This document shows, one piece after another, positions 24,350 to 33,627 of a stretch of 64,000 nucleotides of DNA (the first letter of the stretch is position 1; each line of letters opens with the position of its first letter). The position numbers were made by a program, and so were the translations under genes. The notes below the pieces were generated by a model. The model was not told the origin of the DNA. It saw only the letters and a list, made by a program, of their open reading frames with translations, and ran no database searches. Source of the DNA: an uncultured Saprospiraceae bacterium. GTDB taxonomy: Bacteria; Bacteroidota; Bacteroidia; Chitinophagales; Saprospiraceae. Location of the stretch: the NCBI GenBank assembly GCA_937959115.1, contig CALGAW010000049.1:1-64000 (forward strand), written 5' to 3'.

Positions 24350-27300
24350 ATGAAGAATTGTATTCTTAAAATAATTTTGTTTACCATCCTGTTTACTGCA
24401 CAACGGGGAGTATCACAGTCTGTTTGTAATACTTCAAAGGTTTCCTTTACCCCAATTCAGAACCAGGAATTTCTATCGATCAAGGGAGGCGGTAATTCTT
24501 CTCAACCGATTCAGTTGTTTATTCAATTTCAAGAATGGCCTTCCCTTGCAAGCAAAACCGCCTTAGAGCAGTTAGGGATTCAGCTGATCCACCCACAACC
24601 AAATAAAGTTTACCTAGTCAGTCTTCTGCCTACAGTAAACCTTCAACAACTAAAGCAGCACGGAGCAGAAGCTTACCTCTACAAACAGCAATACCACAAA
24701 CTGAACTGTGCCCTTTGGGATGCCTTCCTCGAAGACCATCAGCAACCTCTAATTAGTGTTGCGGTCTTTATTGATCAAAAAACAGATCTACAGACGACGC
24801 TAAACAAGCTCAAGAGCTTACACTATACTCAATCCGTCCTTACTCATAAATCTAATGAAATCAGGCTTCAAATTGATAAAACCTATCTCAATGCCTTGAT
24901 TGACTTATCTTATATCGCTTCTATTGAACCTGTTTTTGGAGCCTTCGAGCCATTTAATTTTGGGAAAGGTAGGCATGGAATATATTATGTACAAACGATT
25001 GAGGGGCTTACAGGAGAAGGTGTAACAGTAGGTGTAGGAGACAACGGTAAGTTTGATCATCTTGACGGAAGAAATAGAACCATCAACAACGTTACCACCA
25101 ATTCAACACATGGAAACAATATTTGCGGATTAATCGCAGGAGGAGGGATTATAGATCCGCAATATCAAGGATACGCGCCAAAATCAAAAATTATCACAGA
25201 GCGGTACGATGATATCATTGATAACGCTTCTCTTTATCATGCTTCTGAGGGAATGGCAATTACAAACAATGCCTATGGTACGCCAACTTGTTCCTTCAAT
25301 GGGTGGTACAGCTCTGCCTCAAAAAAAATAGACGTACTTAATATTCAAGAGCCCTACATTCTACATGTATTTGCTGCTGGCAATGGAGGTTTCAATAATG
25401 TTTCATGCGGTTTTGAGGAGAGTGGCTTTGGGTCTGTCGCTGGTGGTTTCCAGTCATCAAAAAATGCAATTACGGTTGGCAATCTGTTTAATGAAAATGA
25501 GGTGCATCCCTCGTCAAGCAAAGGACCAACACGTGATGGGAGATTAAAACCAGAAATTTGTGCTCGTGGACATGAAGCAGTAGCGCCAGGTAGAAACAAT
25601 CAATACAACCTAATTGGAGGCACCAGTGCAGCCTCTACGGCCGTAAGCGGTAGTGCAGCAATTCTGATTGAGCAGTACAGAAAACAGCACAACACCAATC
25701 CGCCTAGCTGTTTGCTGAAAAGTGTCTTGTGCAATTCAGCAGATGATCTAGGAAATCCGGGACCTGATTTCACTTTTGGTTTTGGACAACTCAATCTTGT
25801 AGAAGCAGTTAAATGTATTAGAAACAATCAGTATTTCCTGAGTGATATCACCAATGGGCAATCAAAGAACAGATACATAACTGTACCAGCTGGTATCAAT
25901 CAATTAAAAGTCAATTTGTATTGGAACGATGTAGCTGGTCCAATTTATAGCACGAAGACACTTGTTGACGACCTTGATTTAGAAATATTGGGACCTAATA
26001 CGAATGGATCAACACTTCCTTTGGTACTTGATCCAACACTGCCTGACAAATTTGCATTGCCAGGCAGAGACTCGATAAATAATGTAGAACAGGTAGTTAT
26101 TCCAAACCCAGTACCTGGATCATATGTCATAAGAGTAAAGGGTACATCCATTGCGAGTACTCAAGTTGATTTTGCAGTGAGTTATTCCTTTGTTTCTAAT
26201 GATGTTCTTTTCACAAATCCTGTGCAGGGTTCTACTTTAGTGCCAGGAGAGGTGCAACCTATCTTTTGGAATTCTCCTGAAGACTGTTTCCCTATTAAAC
26301 TTGAGTATAGTTCAGACAATGGTAATTCTTGGAAACTGATTAAAGATAATATTGATGCGACTAGTCGAACGTATAACTGGGTGGTTCCTAATGATCCATC
26401 CCACAAGACGAAGCTAAGGTTGACCCAAGGAGGAAAGTCCTCCGAAAGCGACATCTTCAATATATATTACCAGACCACTGTTCGAGCTTACAATCATTGT
26501 GATGGCAGTGCGGTTCGAGTAGAATGGGACACTGTTCCCCTTGCAAGTCAATACGAAGTCTGGCTGCTTGATGTTTCAGACAGCGAGATGCGCTACATTA
26601 CGACGGTACAAGAAAATAATTACGTTTACCCATTAGCAGCATATCAAGCGAATAAAGATCTTTGGTTTTCAGTCATTCCACTTGGATCAAATGGCCAGAA
26701 AGGGAAACGATCAATCGCAGTATTACCATTACCTGAAGTATTTGAAGAGCTTGCAGATTACCACTACACCTCTAATCTACTGGCTGTCGATTTTAAGGGA
26801 TTTGCAAGGCCTCCAGCTGAAGAACAGATCACTTATAATTGGCAATTTGGTGATGGCGCCTTCGCAACTGGTCAGCAGGTGACCCATAATTATTTAAGTT
26901 CGGGCCAATATTACGTTAAGTTAACTGTTTTGACTTCTTGTGCTGCTTATACAACGGCAAAGACGATTTACATTTCTGATGATACTACTTGTATTGCACA
27001 AGATTCCCTAGAGCTTATAAAGCTATACCATCAAACAGACGGACCAAACTGGGTGAATCCTTGGACACTGACGGATCCTGTTCGTTCTTGGTCGGGCGTT
27101 TATCTTACTCAAGATAAATGCAATATTAATATTCTTCAGCTTTCTAATAGAGGGATCTCAGGTAAGGTTCCAGATTTTAATTTACCACGTCTTACAATTT
27201 TAAATCTTGCAAACAATAATCTTACTGGCCATCTCCCAGAATATAATTTACCAGAACTAGAAAACATATATCTTTCAAACAATTCAATAACTGATACGCT

Positions 27301-29095
27301 ACCTCACTTTTATAATTGTCCAATTCTTAAAATATTATCCCTTGACAATAACAAGTTGTCAGGTACTATTCCTTCGTTTAATTTACCGGACCTCCAACTT
27401 CTATTATTGAATACAAATGCATTAGCTGGATCACTCCCCTCGTTTACTAATACTGCGAATCTGACTACCTTAAACATTGCAGAGAACAAACTTACAGGTG
27501 TCATTCCTGACTTTAATCTACCATTGCTTGAAAACCTACACTTAAATACGAATCAACTCACTGGTCAAATACCTTTACTAGACAATATACCAGAGATTCA
27601 ATACTTATATCTTGAACAAAACCAATTGGATGGCACCCTACCGAACTTACTAAACTGCCCAAGCCTTGTTGTGTTTTACGCGCATTCAAACAAGCTTACA
27701 GGGAGTATTCCAAACTACAGCAATGCCTTTATTACGTCATTGTATCTTTATAACAATCAGCTAACTGGTCAAGTTCCTAATTTTAGCCTCCCTCTTCTTC
27801 AAAACTTATATTTAAACAACAATAAACTTTCTGGGCAGCTACCTGCATTAGACAGTATACCTTCTATTTCAAGATTATACTTTTCGGACAATCAACTAGG
27901 CGGCAGTTTACCCGACTTCAACAACGTATTTCTAACCTATCTACTTCTTCAAAACAATAAATTCACTGGCGCTGTTCCTGACTTAAGTGGTTTAACGCAG
28001 CTGATTCAATATTCTGTTTTTGACAACAATTTAACATTCAGCGGAATGCTTGAAAACAAGCTTGTTGTTAATGATTTTCAATTTGCTCCTCAATATAAAA
28101 TCCCTGTATTTAAAACAGGTAATGAATTCAATGTAATAGCGGGTGGAGATCTGTCGAAAAATACGTACGAATGGTATAGGGATGGTGAGCTCATCTCTAC
28201 AAAAACAGGAGACAGTACCTTTCTTGCCTCCTTGCCGGGCACCTATTATTGTAAAGTAACAAATACGGATTTAACTGATTATCAGGAACATCTAAAAAGC
28301 TTAGTGCTGTTTTCAGAGGACATTGTACTTGAAAACCGAATCCAGTTTAATTTTAAAGTACTACTAGAAGGTTCTTTTGATCCAATTCTTAATCGAATGG
28401 ATGCTGAATTGTTTAATCGATCGCTTCTCCGTGGGCAGGTACCAGGGTCGACGGTTAACGCTGTATCAGGTATCCCATCAGCGCATCCATACCAAGCACT
28501 ACCGTGGAATTATTATGGATCGGAGGGCGGTTCATGGACAGCAGCAAACTATGCCGCTATTTCAGCAGCTAATGGCAACAAACAGTTTATTGACTGGGTA
28601 CTGGTTTCTATAAGAACACAGCCGAATCCAGAATCGACTATTGCTCGAACACCCGCCTTACTGTTTAGAGACGGATCCTTATATTTTCCAAATGAGAACT
28701 TTATCCCATCAAAGTTCTCTGGTCCTTTTTATGTGTTAATTGAACATCGAAATCACATAGGAGTCATGACTCCACAACCAATTAATGTAGTAAATGATTC
28801 TCTTACGTTTGATTTCACCTTGCAGGATTCTTATGTTAGTGGATTAGCTTTCGGCTCAAAAGAAATACTGCCAGACCTATTCGCCATGTATGCTGGTGAA
28901 GGATACAACACGGGGCTGAAGGTAAGCTACGATATTAATGGAAATGACAAATCACTTTGGCTATCTGAAAATGGTTTTTTTAACCGATATATCAAAGGAG
29001 ATTTTAATTTGGATGGTGATGTCAATGGTGCTGACCGGATTCTCTGGGATCGAAACAATGGAATTTACTCAAGTGTCAGAAGGTATTACCCTTAA
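24350..29095 (+). CDS. Giant secreted subtilase-PKD-leucine-rich-repeat protein
   Basis: A 1581-residue exoprotein. Order: signal peptide (1-23); pro-region (to about 200); S8 subtilase domain (about 205-500) with Asp231 in VGVGDNGKFDH, His254 in NSTHGNNICG, oxyanion Asn345 in FAAGNGG and Ser426 in GGTSAASTAVSG; a P-like beta domain (to about 625); an Ig-like domain; a PKD domain (about 820-880, NWQFGDGAFATG); some twelve plant-type LRRs (about 935-1225, NxLTGxIP); further beta domains; and a C-terminal Ca-binding dockerin-like motif GDFNLDGDVNGADRILW (about 1550). The triad is complete, so protease activity is expected. No canonical T9SS sorting domain is seen; the dockerin-like end may serve as its own anchor. 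Confidence 0.9.
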   Translation: MKNCILKIILFTILFTAQRGVSQSVCNTSKVSFTPIQNQEFLSIKGGGNSSQPIQLFIQFQEWPSLASKTALEQLGIQLIHPQPNKVYLVSLLPTVNLQQLKQHGAEAYLYKQQYHKLNCALWDAFLEDHQQPLISVAVFIDQKTDLQTTLNKLKSLHYTQSVLTHKSNEIRLQIDKTYLNALIDLSYIASIEPVFGAFEPFNFGKGRHGIYYVQTIEGLTGEGVTVGVGDNGKFDHLDGRNRTINNVTTNSTHGNNICGLIAGGGIIDPQYQGYAPKSKIITERYDDIIDNASLYHASEGMAITNNAYGTPTCSFNGWYSSASKKIDVLNIQEPYILHVFAAGNGGFNNVSCGFEESGFGSVAGGFQSSKNAITVGNLFNENEVHPSSSKGPTRDGRLKPEICARGHEAVAPGRNNQYNLIGGTSAASTAVSGSAAILIEQYRKQHNTNPPSCLLKSVLCNSADDLGNPGPDFTFGFGQLNLVEAVKCIRNNQYFLSDITNGQSKNRYITVPAGINQLKVNLYWNDVAGPIYSTKTLVDDLDLEILGPNTNGSTLPLVLDPTLPDKFALPGRDSINNVEQVVIPNPVPGSYVIRVKGTSIASTQVDFAVSYSFVSNDVLFTNPVQGSTLVPGEVQPIFWNSPEDCFPIKLEYSSDNGNSWKLIKDNIDATSRTYNWVVPNDPSHKTKLRLTQGGKSSESDIFNIYYQTTVRAYNHCDGSAVRVEWDTVPLASQYEVWLLDVSDSEMRYITTVQENNYVYPLAAYQANKDLWFSVIPLGSNGQKGKRSIAVLPLPEVFEELADYHYTSNLLAVDFKGFARPPAEEQITYNWQFGDGAFATGQQVTHNYLSSGQYYVKLTVLTSCAAYTTAKTIYISDDTTCIAQDSLELIKLYHQTDGPNWVNPWTLTDPVRSWSGVYLTQDKCNINILQLSNRGISGKVPDFNLPRLTILNLANNNLTGHLPEYNLPELENIYLSNNSITDTLPHFYNCPILKILSLDNNKLSGTIPSFNLPDLQLLLLNTNALAGSLPSFTNTANLTTLNIAENKLTGVIPDFNLPLLENLHLNTNQLTGQIPLLDNIPEIQYLYLEQNQLDGTLPNLLNCPSLVVFYAHSNKLTGSIPNYSNAFITSLYLYNNQLTGQVPNFSLPLLQNLYLNNNKLSGQLPALDSIPSISRLYFSDNQLGGSLPDFNNVFLTYLLLQNNKFTGAVPDLSGLTQLIQYSVFDNNLTFSGMLENKLVVNDFQFAPQYKIPVFKTGNEFNVIAGGDLSKNTYEWYRDGELISTKTGDSTFLASLPGTYYCKVTNTDLTDYQEHLKSLVLFSEDIVLENRIQFNFKVLLEGSFDPILNRMDAELFNRSLLRGQVPGSTVNAVSGIPSAHPYQALPWNYYGSEGGSWTAANYAAISAANGNKQFIDWVLVSIRTQPNPESTIARTPALLFRDGSLYFPNENFIPSKFSGPFYVLIEHRNHIGVMTPQPINVVNDSLTFDFTLQDSYVSGLAFGSKEILPDLFAMYAGEGYNTGLKVSYDINGNDKSLWLSENGFFNRYIKGDFNLDGDVNGADRILWDRNNGIYSSVRRYYP

Positions 29096-29110
29096 AACAA
29101 TTCTACTAGA

Positions 29111-29842
29111 TTAGAGACTAAGGTTAAACACTCGTTTGATTTGCCCTTCAGCACGAAGTGAGGCTGGCGTACCAACTATTGGGCGAGGCGTTCCATCAAG
29201 CAACACAATTCCGTCGGCAGTTTTCAGCGCTAAGTCCAGTTCATGCGAACAAAAGACAATAGTTCTCCCGTATTCCGTTGACAGTTTTTTCATCAATTTA
29301 AATACGCCAATTCGGTTTACTAGATCGAGGTGAGCAGTTGGTTCATCTAAAAACAAAATCGGTGTTTCTTGCGCAAGTGCTCGAGCGATCATTACTTTCT
29401 GGTGCTCTCCATCACTCAGTTTGTCAATTGTTTTGTGTTGTAACGATCCGATTTCGGTTACTGCGATAGCATTGTCTACTGCTTCTTTATCCTTCGGGTT
29501 TAGATACCCCCAAAAACCGGTATAGGGATGCCTTCCTAGCGCTACGAGCTCCTTGACGGTCAGATAGCCAAGGTTAATCCGTTCGGTCGTCACCATGGCT
29601 ATTTTACGAGCGCGCTGGTTTGCAGAAAATGCTTGAATTGGTTTTCCCTCGATGGTGACTGTTCCCGATAAAGCAGGATGCGAGCCAGTGATCGATTTTA
29701 GCAAGGTGGTCTTCCCTACTCCATTCCGACCAATTATTGCCCATACGCTGCCAGAGGTCACCTCAAAATCCAGTTGCTCTACCAGTGTTTTAACTGATTT
29801 ACTTTGCTGAAACCCTACTGATAATGAGTTAACAACTAACAT
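29111..29842 (-). CDS. ABC transporter ATPase, iron-siderophore/cobalamin (FecE/BtuD) type
   Basis: A 243-residue ABC ATPase: Walker A IIGRNGVGKTT, Q-loop region MVTTERINLGYLTVKELVAL, signature LSDGEHQKVMIARAL, Walker B ILFLDEPTAHLDL and switch His in FCSHELDLAL. The FecE/HmuV-like pattern GRHPYTGFWG and an IxRVF C-terminus suggest iron-chelate or vitamin B12 uptake. No permease or binding protein lies nearby, so its partners are elsewhere. Its ATG overlaps the stop of the pseudouridine synthase by one base (TAATG). Such 'ABC ATPase plus RluA' coupling has no obvious functional logic. Confidence 0.9.
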   Translation of the reverse strand: MLVVNSLSVGFQQSKSVKTLVEQLDFEVTSGSVWAIIGRNGVGKTTLLKSITGSHPALSGTVTIEGKPIQAFSANQRARKIAMVTTERINLGYLTVKELVALGRHPYTGFWGYLNPKDKEAVDNAIAVTEIGSLQHKTIDKLSDGEHQKVMIARALAQETPILFLDEPTAHLDLVNRIGVFKLMKKLSTEYGRTIVFCSHELDLALKTADGIVLLDGTPRPIVGTPASLRAEGQIKRVFNLSL

Positions 29843-30582
29843 TATTCTTTGTTGTGTTTTCTTAACTGAGCCAATACTGCTTTAAAATCTTTCGGATAAG
29901 GTGCTGAAAACTCAATAGACTTCCCAGTAGTCGGGTGATTAATTTTCAAGTACGCAGCATGTAAGGTAATTCGTGTCATCAACGGGCGTTCTTCTTCAAA
30001 CTTTCCATGATTCATTCGCCGTTTTATTTGGCTTAGATAAAACGCTGCTTTTTTGTTATTGTAAAACGGGTCAACTGCCAGCGGATGTCCGATATAGGCT
30101 AGATGTACTCGAATCTGATGTTGTCTACCTGTTTTTATGTTGGCTTCTACGAGCGAATAGTGTTTAAACGCTTCTAAGACCTTATAATCAGTTCTAGAGT
30201 ATTTTCCTTTCTTTTGAACAAGCATCCGCCCTGGTCTGGCCAAGTCTTTTGCTAAATTACATTCAATGGTTCCTTCTGCCTCTGAAAAACAGCCTTCTGT
30301 GAGCGCATAATAGATTTTTTCGGGGATTCTGTTTTCAAACTGCAAGCATAAATTTCTATGTACTTCTTTGGTTTTAGCAAAACAGATCACACCGCTTGTT
30401 TCTCTGTCTAACCGGTGCACCACTAGCACTTCATCTCTCGACTTTTGCAGCCACTTGTACACACTTGGTAATTCATGTGCAAATCGATCAGGAACAGAGA
30501 GTAGCTTCGGTGGTTTATTGACAATCACGATTGCTTCGTCCTCATAAACCACTTCAAGCTTCGATATGTGTTTTACCTTCAT
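29842..30582 (-). CDS. RluA-family pseudouridine synthase
   Basis: A 246-residue RNA pseudouridine synthase. Motif I (YEDEAIVIVNKPPKLLSVPD), the catalytic VVHRLDRETSGVICFAKT with the Asp nucleophile, motif III near KTGRQHQIRVHLAYIGHPL and the C-terminal LHAAYLKINHP are intact. There is no N-terminal S4 domain, so it resembles RluA or TruC-like members rather than RluC/RluD; the RNA target is not predictable. First gene of a two-gene unit with the ABC ATPase. A -7 box lies only 4 bases before its ATG, so the mRNA may be leaderless. Confidence 0.92.
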   Translation of the reverse strand: MKVKHISKLEVVYEDEAIVIVNKPPKLLSVPDRFAHELPSVYKWLQKSRDEVLVVHRLDRETSGVICFAKTKEVHRNLCLQFENRIPEKIYYALTEGCFSEAEGTIECNLAKDLARPGRMLVQKKGKYSRTDYKVLEAFKHYSLVEANIKTGRQHQIRVHLAYIGHPLAVDPFYNNKKAAFYLSQIKRRMNHGKFEEERPLMTRITLHAAYLKINHPTTGKSIEFSAPYPKDFKAVLAQLRKHNKE

Positions 30583-30586
30583 TTTA

Positions 30587-30594
30587 CAAAATTA
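30587..30594 (-). promoter_or_regulatory. -7 promoter box abutting the RluA-family start codon
   Basis: Minus-strand TAATTTTG (30594-30587) is an exact TAnnTTTG match, followed by TAAA and the ATG at 30582. Transcription would begin at or within a base or two of the AUG. Confidence 0.45.
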
Positions 30595-30728
30595 CTGCTT
30601 TATTCATTGAAAATTGAAAAATTGTGCTTGATTAAAATTAGATAACCCAGGTTTTTCTCCTAAAGTGCGTGGCAATGGTAATTCTGATTGTAACAATTGG
30701 GAGTAATGGAATAGAGATCGAACAAGTA

Positions 30729-30755
30729 TTGGATCAATAAATATTTGTATTTTTG
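30729..30755 (+). promoter_or_regulatory. Promoter of the 55-aa protein gene
   Basis: TTGG at 30729-30732 precedes TATTTTTG (30748-30755) with about 16 bases between, close to the Bacteroidota -33/-7 layout. The ATG at 30767 follows 11 bases after the box. Confidence 0.45.
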
Positions 30756-30766
30756 CAAAAAAAAGT

Positions 30767-30934
30767 ATGCTTGGAAAAGTTGATATTCATAAGTTAAAAG
30801 CAATGGAGCTTCACGATCAAATCAAAGCAAAATCCAGTACAATAACAATTACGATAATTAGGGTACCTAATGGCTGGTTATACAAGTATCCTGCACAGCA
30901 AGGGCCAATCATTACATTCGTACCGGAAAATTAA
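30767..30934 (+). CDS. Small conserved-looking protein (55 aa)
   Basis: A 55-codon gene beginning MLGKVDIHKLKAMELHDQ and containing TITIIRVPNGWLYKYPAQ and a final TFVPEN. The block 'RVPnGWlY ... FVPxN' resembles short Bacteroidota proteins with an RVPGGWIY-type core, which I recall only as hypothetical proteins. It has its own promoter with a perfect -7 box, ends 38 bases before the convergent symporter end, and shows normal codon use, so I judge it real. Function unknown; a small beta-rich cytosolic protein. Confidence 0.6.
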   Translation: MLGKVDIHKLKAMELHDQIKAKSSTITITIIRVPNGWLYKYPAQQGPIITFVPEN

Positions 30935-30972
30935 ACAAGACGGAAGATTCAAGTATGATTACAATTATCCCC

Positions 30973-32280
30973 TTAATTTTCCTTCGCGCCGCGAATGACG
31001 AAAAGTCCAAACAGTGTGCCCAATAATACCGTAATGGCAAGTAGAGGCTCAGGACCAAAGATCTTAATGCCGATGAGCAGTCCGAGCACACCACCTATCA
31101 CAGAGGAAGTGTAGCGCCTTGAGTATTGCCCTCCTCGCAACAAATAGATTATTGGTACCGCGAGTATTAGTTTCATAGCTGCACCGATAATTGTTATTTC
31201 GACAATACTTTGCCAGAAACTAGCAATAAGTACTGCTAGTAGAACAGAAAACAGCGTCACCCACCGAGTCGTCCGTCGTTTGTTTTCCGAGTTGATGAAT
31301 TCCGCAAGGTGCAAAGAGACCGCAAATATCGAAGTATCAGCAGAACTCATAAGCCCAGCAAAAAACAGCAACATCAGTAATGGGAAAAGGTGTGTAGGAA
31401 GCTGCTCCATCATTACATTTAAGAATACCAGATCAGGATCAACACCAGTCTTTTGACTTAGGTAATACAATCCTGTTATCAACAACAGTCCTGCAATCAA
31501 AATCACTGGAAGGATGGCCAATGCCATGCCATTTCTAGCAGCAGTAGGGCTTTTTGCAGCGTAGCTGAGTTGGAAGCGGTCAGCCATTCCAAACACTGAC
31601 AGCGAACCATAAAGTAATAACCCGATAATTTGGCCTATTTTGATACGACTCACTTGAGGATTGCTCAAAAACGACGAATCATTGATTGGATTGGCAAAAT
31701 AAAAAACAATAATTCCTAGAAAAAACAAGATGATGAAGGACTGGATGATGTCTGTTAAAATAACAGCTTTCAGTCCACTCAAAAGGACGTAAACCATTAC
31801 AACGATTGAAGTAAAGCAAAGCGCATAATGGTAAGTCATCAGATTAAACTCTGCAATTACCTTGGCTCCACCCACAAGTGATAGCAATATCCAGAAAAAC
31901 TGAATCATGACGGTAATTCCGTTCGTTATAGAACCAGAAAATTGATTTTGAGTTTGGTGAGAAACAAAATCTCCCTGCGACAAAAACTGATGTGCTCTAC
32001 CAAGGCGATTAAGGATAGGAGCTGCCCAAAAAGCAAATAGACAGTAACCTGCTACAGCGCCGATTAGCAATGCAAAAATCCCAAACCCAAACTGATAGGC
32101 ATAGCCAGTATAAGTGATGAACGTACTAACACCAATCGCTCCAGCAAACTTAGACACCATCAACCTAAGGGTTGACACCTTTCTTCCAGCAACAAAGAAC
32201 TCCGTTTCTTTATCCTTGTGACTAAACCATGCTGACAAGGCTATAAGCAGTATGGAATAGGTCGTCAATAACAATATCAT
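30973..32280 (-). CDS. Sodium:solute symporter (SSS/SSF family)
   Basis: A 435-residue integral membrane protein with about 12-13 transmembrane helices and the LeuT-like SSF fold. Family marks: EFFVAGRKVSTLRLMVSKFA near the N-terminus (matching 'FFlAgRs...l....S..A'), the sodium-site helix GAIGVSTFITYTGYAYQFG, LSGLKAVILTDIIQSFIIL, and FAGLMSSADTSIFAVSLHLA with the conserved SSADT sodium ligands. Substrate cannot be told; proline, sugar, urea and others occur in the family. It is monocistronic with a -7 box 35 bases upstream. Confidence 0.92.
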   Translation of the reverse strand: MILLLTTYSILLIALSAWFSHKDKETEFFVAGRKVSTLRLMVSKFAGAIGVSTFITYTGYAYQFGFGIFALLIGAVAGYCLFAFWAAPILNRLGRAHQFLSQGDFVSHQTQNQFSGSITNGITVMIQFFWILLSLVGGAKVIAEFNLMTYHYALCFTSIVVMVYVLLSGLKAVILTDIIQSFIILFFLGIIVFYFANPINDSSFLSNPQVSRIKIGQIIGLLLYGSLSVFGMADRFQLSYAAKSPTAARNGMALAILPVILIAGLLLITGLYYLSQKTGVDPDLVFLNVMMEQLPTHLFPLLMLLFFAGLMSSADTSIFAVSLHLAEFINSENKRRTTRWVTLFSVLLAVLIASFWQSIVEITIIGAAMKLILAVPIIYLLRGGQYSRRYTSSVIGGVLGLLIGIKIFGPEPLLAITVLLGTLFGLFVIRGAKEN

Positions 32281-32315
32281 TCGCTCACCTTTATATTAAT
32301 CGATCAATCTTGCTG

Positions 32316-32323
32316 CAAATATA
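32316..32323 (-). promoter_or_regulatory. -7 promoter box of the symporter
   Basis: Minus-strand TATATTTG, identical to the boxes before the TPR kinase, the lipoprotein at 38367 and the gene at 45500. It lies 35 bases before the ATG. Confidence 0.4.
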
Positions 32324-32539
32324 ATCAACTGATCATTGTCAAAATGTAAATGTCAACATTAGTTATTTCTTGAAATTACATAGCGAACATATAAGAATTG
32401 TGTAAGTGCCTGCTTGTTTTTGCCAAATAAGAATTTGAATTATTGGCCAAATGTAAAATTTTATTAAAAAACAAACCAATTCCTTTCTATTCCAACAAAT
32501 TTTACTGAAATTAGATGCTAACTCAAATCTTGAGCTATT

Positions 32540-33619
32540 ATGGAAGAAATACCTAGGATAGAAACAATTCGTGGTTTATTAGAGAACAGTGGGAATCAAT
32601 GTGCCTTTCCTGGGTGTAGTCATCCTGTGCTTAATCACCGTAATCAGTGTATTGCTAAATTAGCTTATTTAGTCTCTAAAACAGAGCCTGGAGTAGACCG
32701 TAACAAAGCTGAGAACTTAATGTTTTTGTGTTATCGTCACTATGTGGAAACTCGAGATATCATTACGTATCCCCTTGAAATTTTACATTCTATTAAAGAA
32801 AATCACGAAAGTTCCGCTTACGTTGAAAACACCTCTCGGTTTCAATTAAAAACCATAACCTCGATTCAAGAATCTATGAACGAGCAGGAAATCGAAGATG
32901 AACAAAGGGAATATCTTGATTCTGCCGTCACTTTTAAAAACAAAGGTATTGATGTTAATCAATCTGAAGATTCGATTCAGGAAGAAATCGCTCCAATTCA
33001 AGCCGTAAGCAAAGAAAACTCTATCCAAAACGAACACATAGAAGAACAAATTTCGGCCTTAGCTGAACAGATTACAGAATCAACAAAACCTCCTGTAGAA
33101 TCTAACGAAGACCTAGAAGATATTATACAAATCTCTAAAAGTGCACAACTTGCTTATGGCAATAGTGGACTGAGCGATCAACCAAGAAAAATTGGACGAA
33201 TTGCATTCAGAAATTCTGATAGTAAGCGATTACAATCTCAATTATTCCTACTTAAGAAACAAGTTAATGAATTGTTTGGGATGTTGGAGACCCTTCACAA
33301 GAGTGATAACGATTTAAACAAAGATCTCAAATCAATGGTTGCCTCTCTTGATATTCTTGGGATTTTCCATCATCGATTCAGCAAACTTTCCTTCAAAAAG
33401 AATCCGTTTATCAATAGAAATTATAAAAAGGTGCATGCCCGTATCCCCAAATTAAGGCACTCAGTAGACAGCCTGCTTAGTACTTTAGAAAACATTGCTG
33501 GGGTTGGTGGACAAGCGCCTGTGCAAAACATTAACGAAGAAGAATTGCCATCAGTCGATCGGTCTACTACCAGGATCCTAATTAAGTCTATACGCTACGC
33601 GGATCAAATCGCGAATTAA
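32540..33619 (+). CDS. Degenerate HNH-like domain protein with helical C-terminus
   Basis: A 359-residue protein. Residues about 8-90 match the 'CAFPGC' class of HNH-like domains: GNQCAFPGCSHPV, then KLAYLVS where the catalytic HI(x)A should stand, AENLMFLCYRHYVETRDI in place of 'NLILLC..HH..ID', and an iK..HE end (LHSIKENHE). The first catalytic His and the second His of HH are lost, while both zinc-type Cys pairs or their neighbours stay. The middle (105-205) is acidic and probably disordered; 215-320 is helical (RLQSQLFLLKKQVNELFGML). A HDAC-like gene starts 8 bases after the stop. Likely nucleic-acid binding rather than cutting; function unknown. Confidence 0.7.
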   Translation: MEEIPRIETIRGLLENSGNQCAFPGCSHPVLNHRNQCIAKLAYLVSKTEPGVDRNKAENLMFLCYRHYVETRDIITYPLEILHSIKENHESSAYVENTSRFQLKTITSIQESMNEQEIEDEQREYLDSAVTFKNKGIDVNQSEDSIQEEIAPIQAVSKENSIQNEHIEEQISALAEQITESTKPPVESNEDLEDIIQISKSAQLAYGNSGLSDQPRKIGRIAFRNSDSKRLQSQLFLLKKQVNELFGMLETLHKSDNDLNKDLKSMVASLDILGIFHHRFSKLSFKKNPFINRNYKKVHARIPKLRHSVDSLLSTLENIAGVGGQAPVQNINEEELPSVDRSTTRILIKSIRYADQIAN

Positions 33620-33627
33620 TCCATTTC

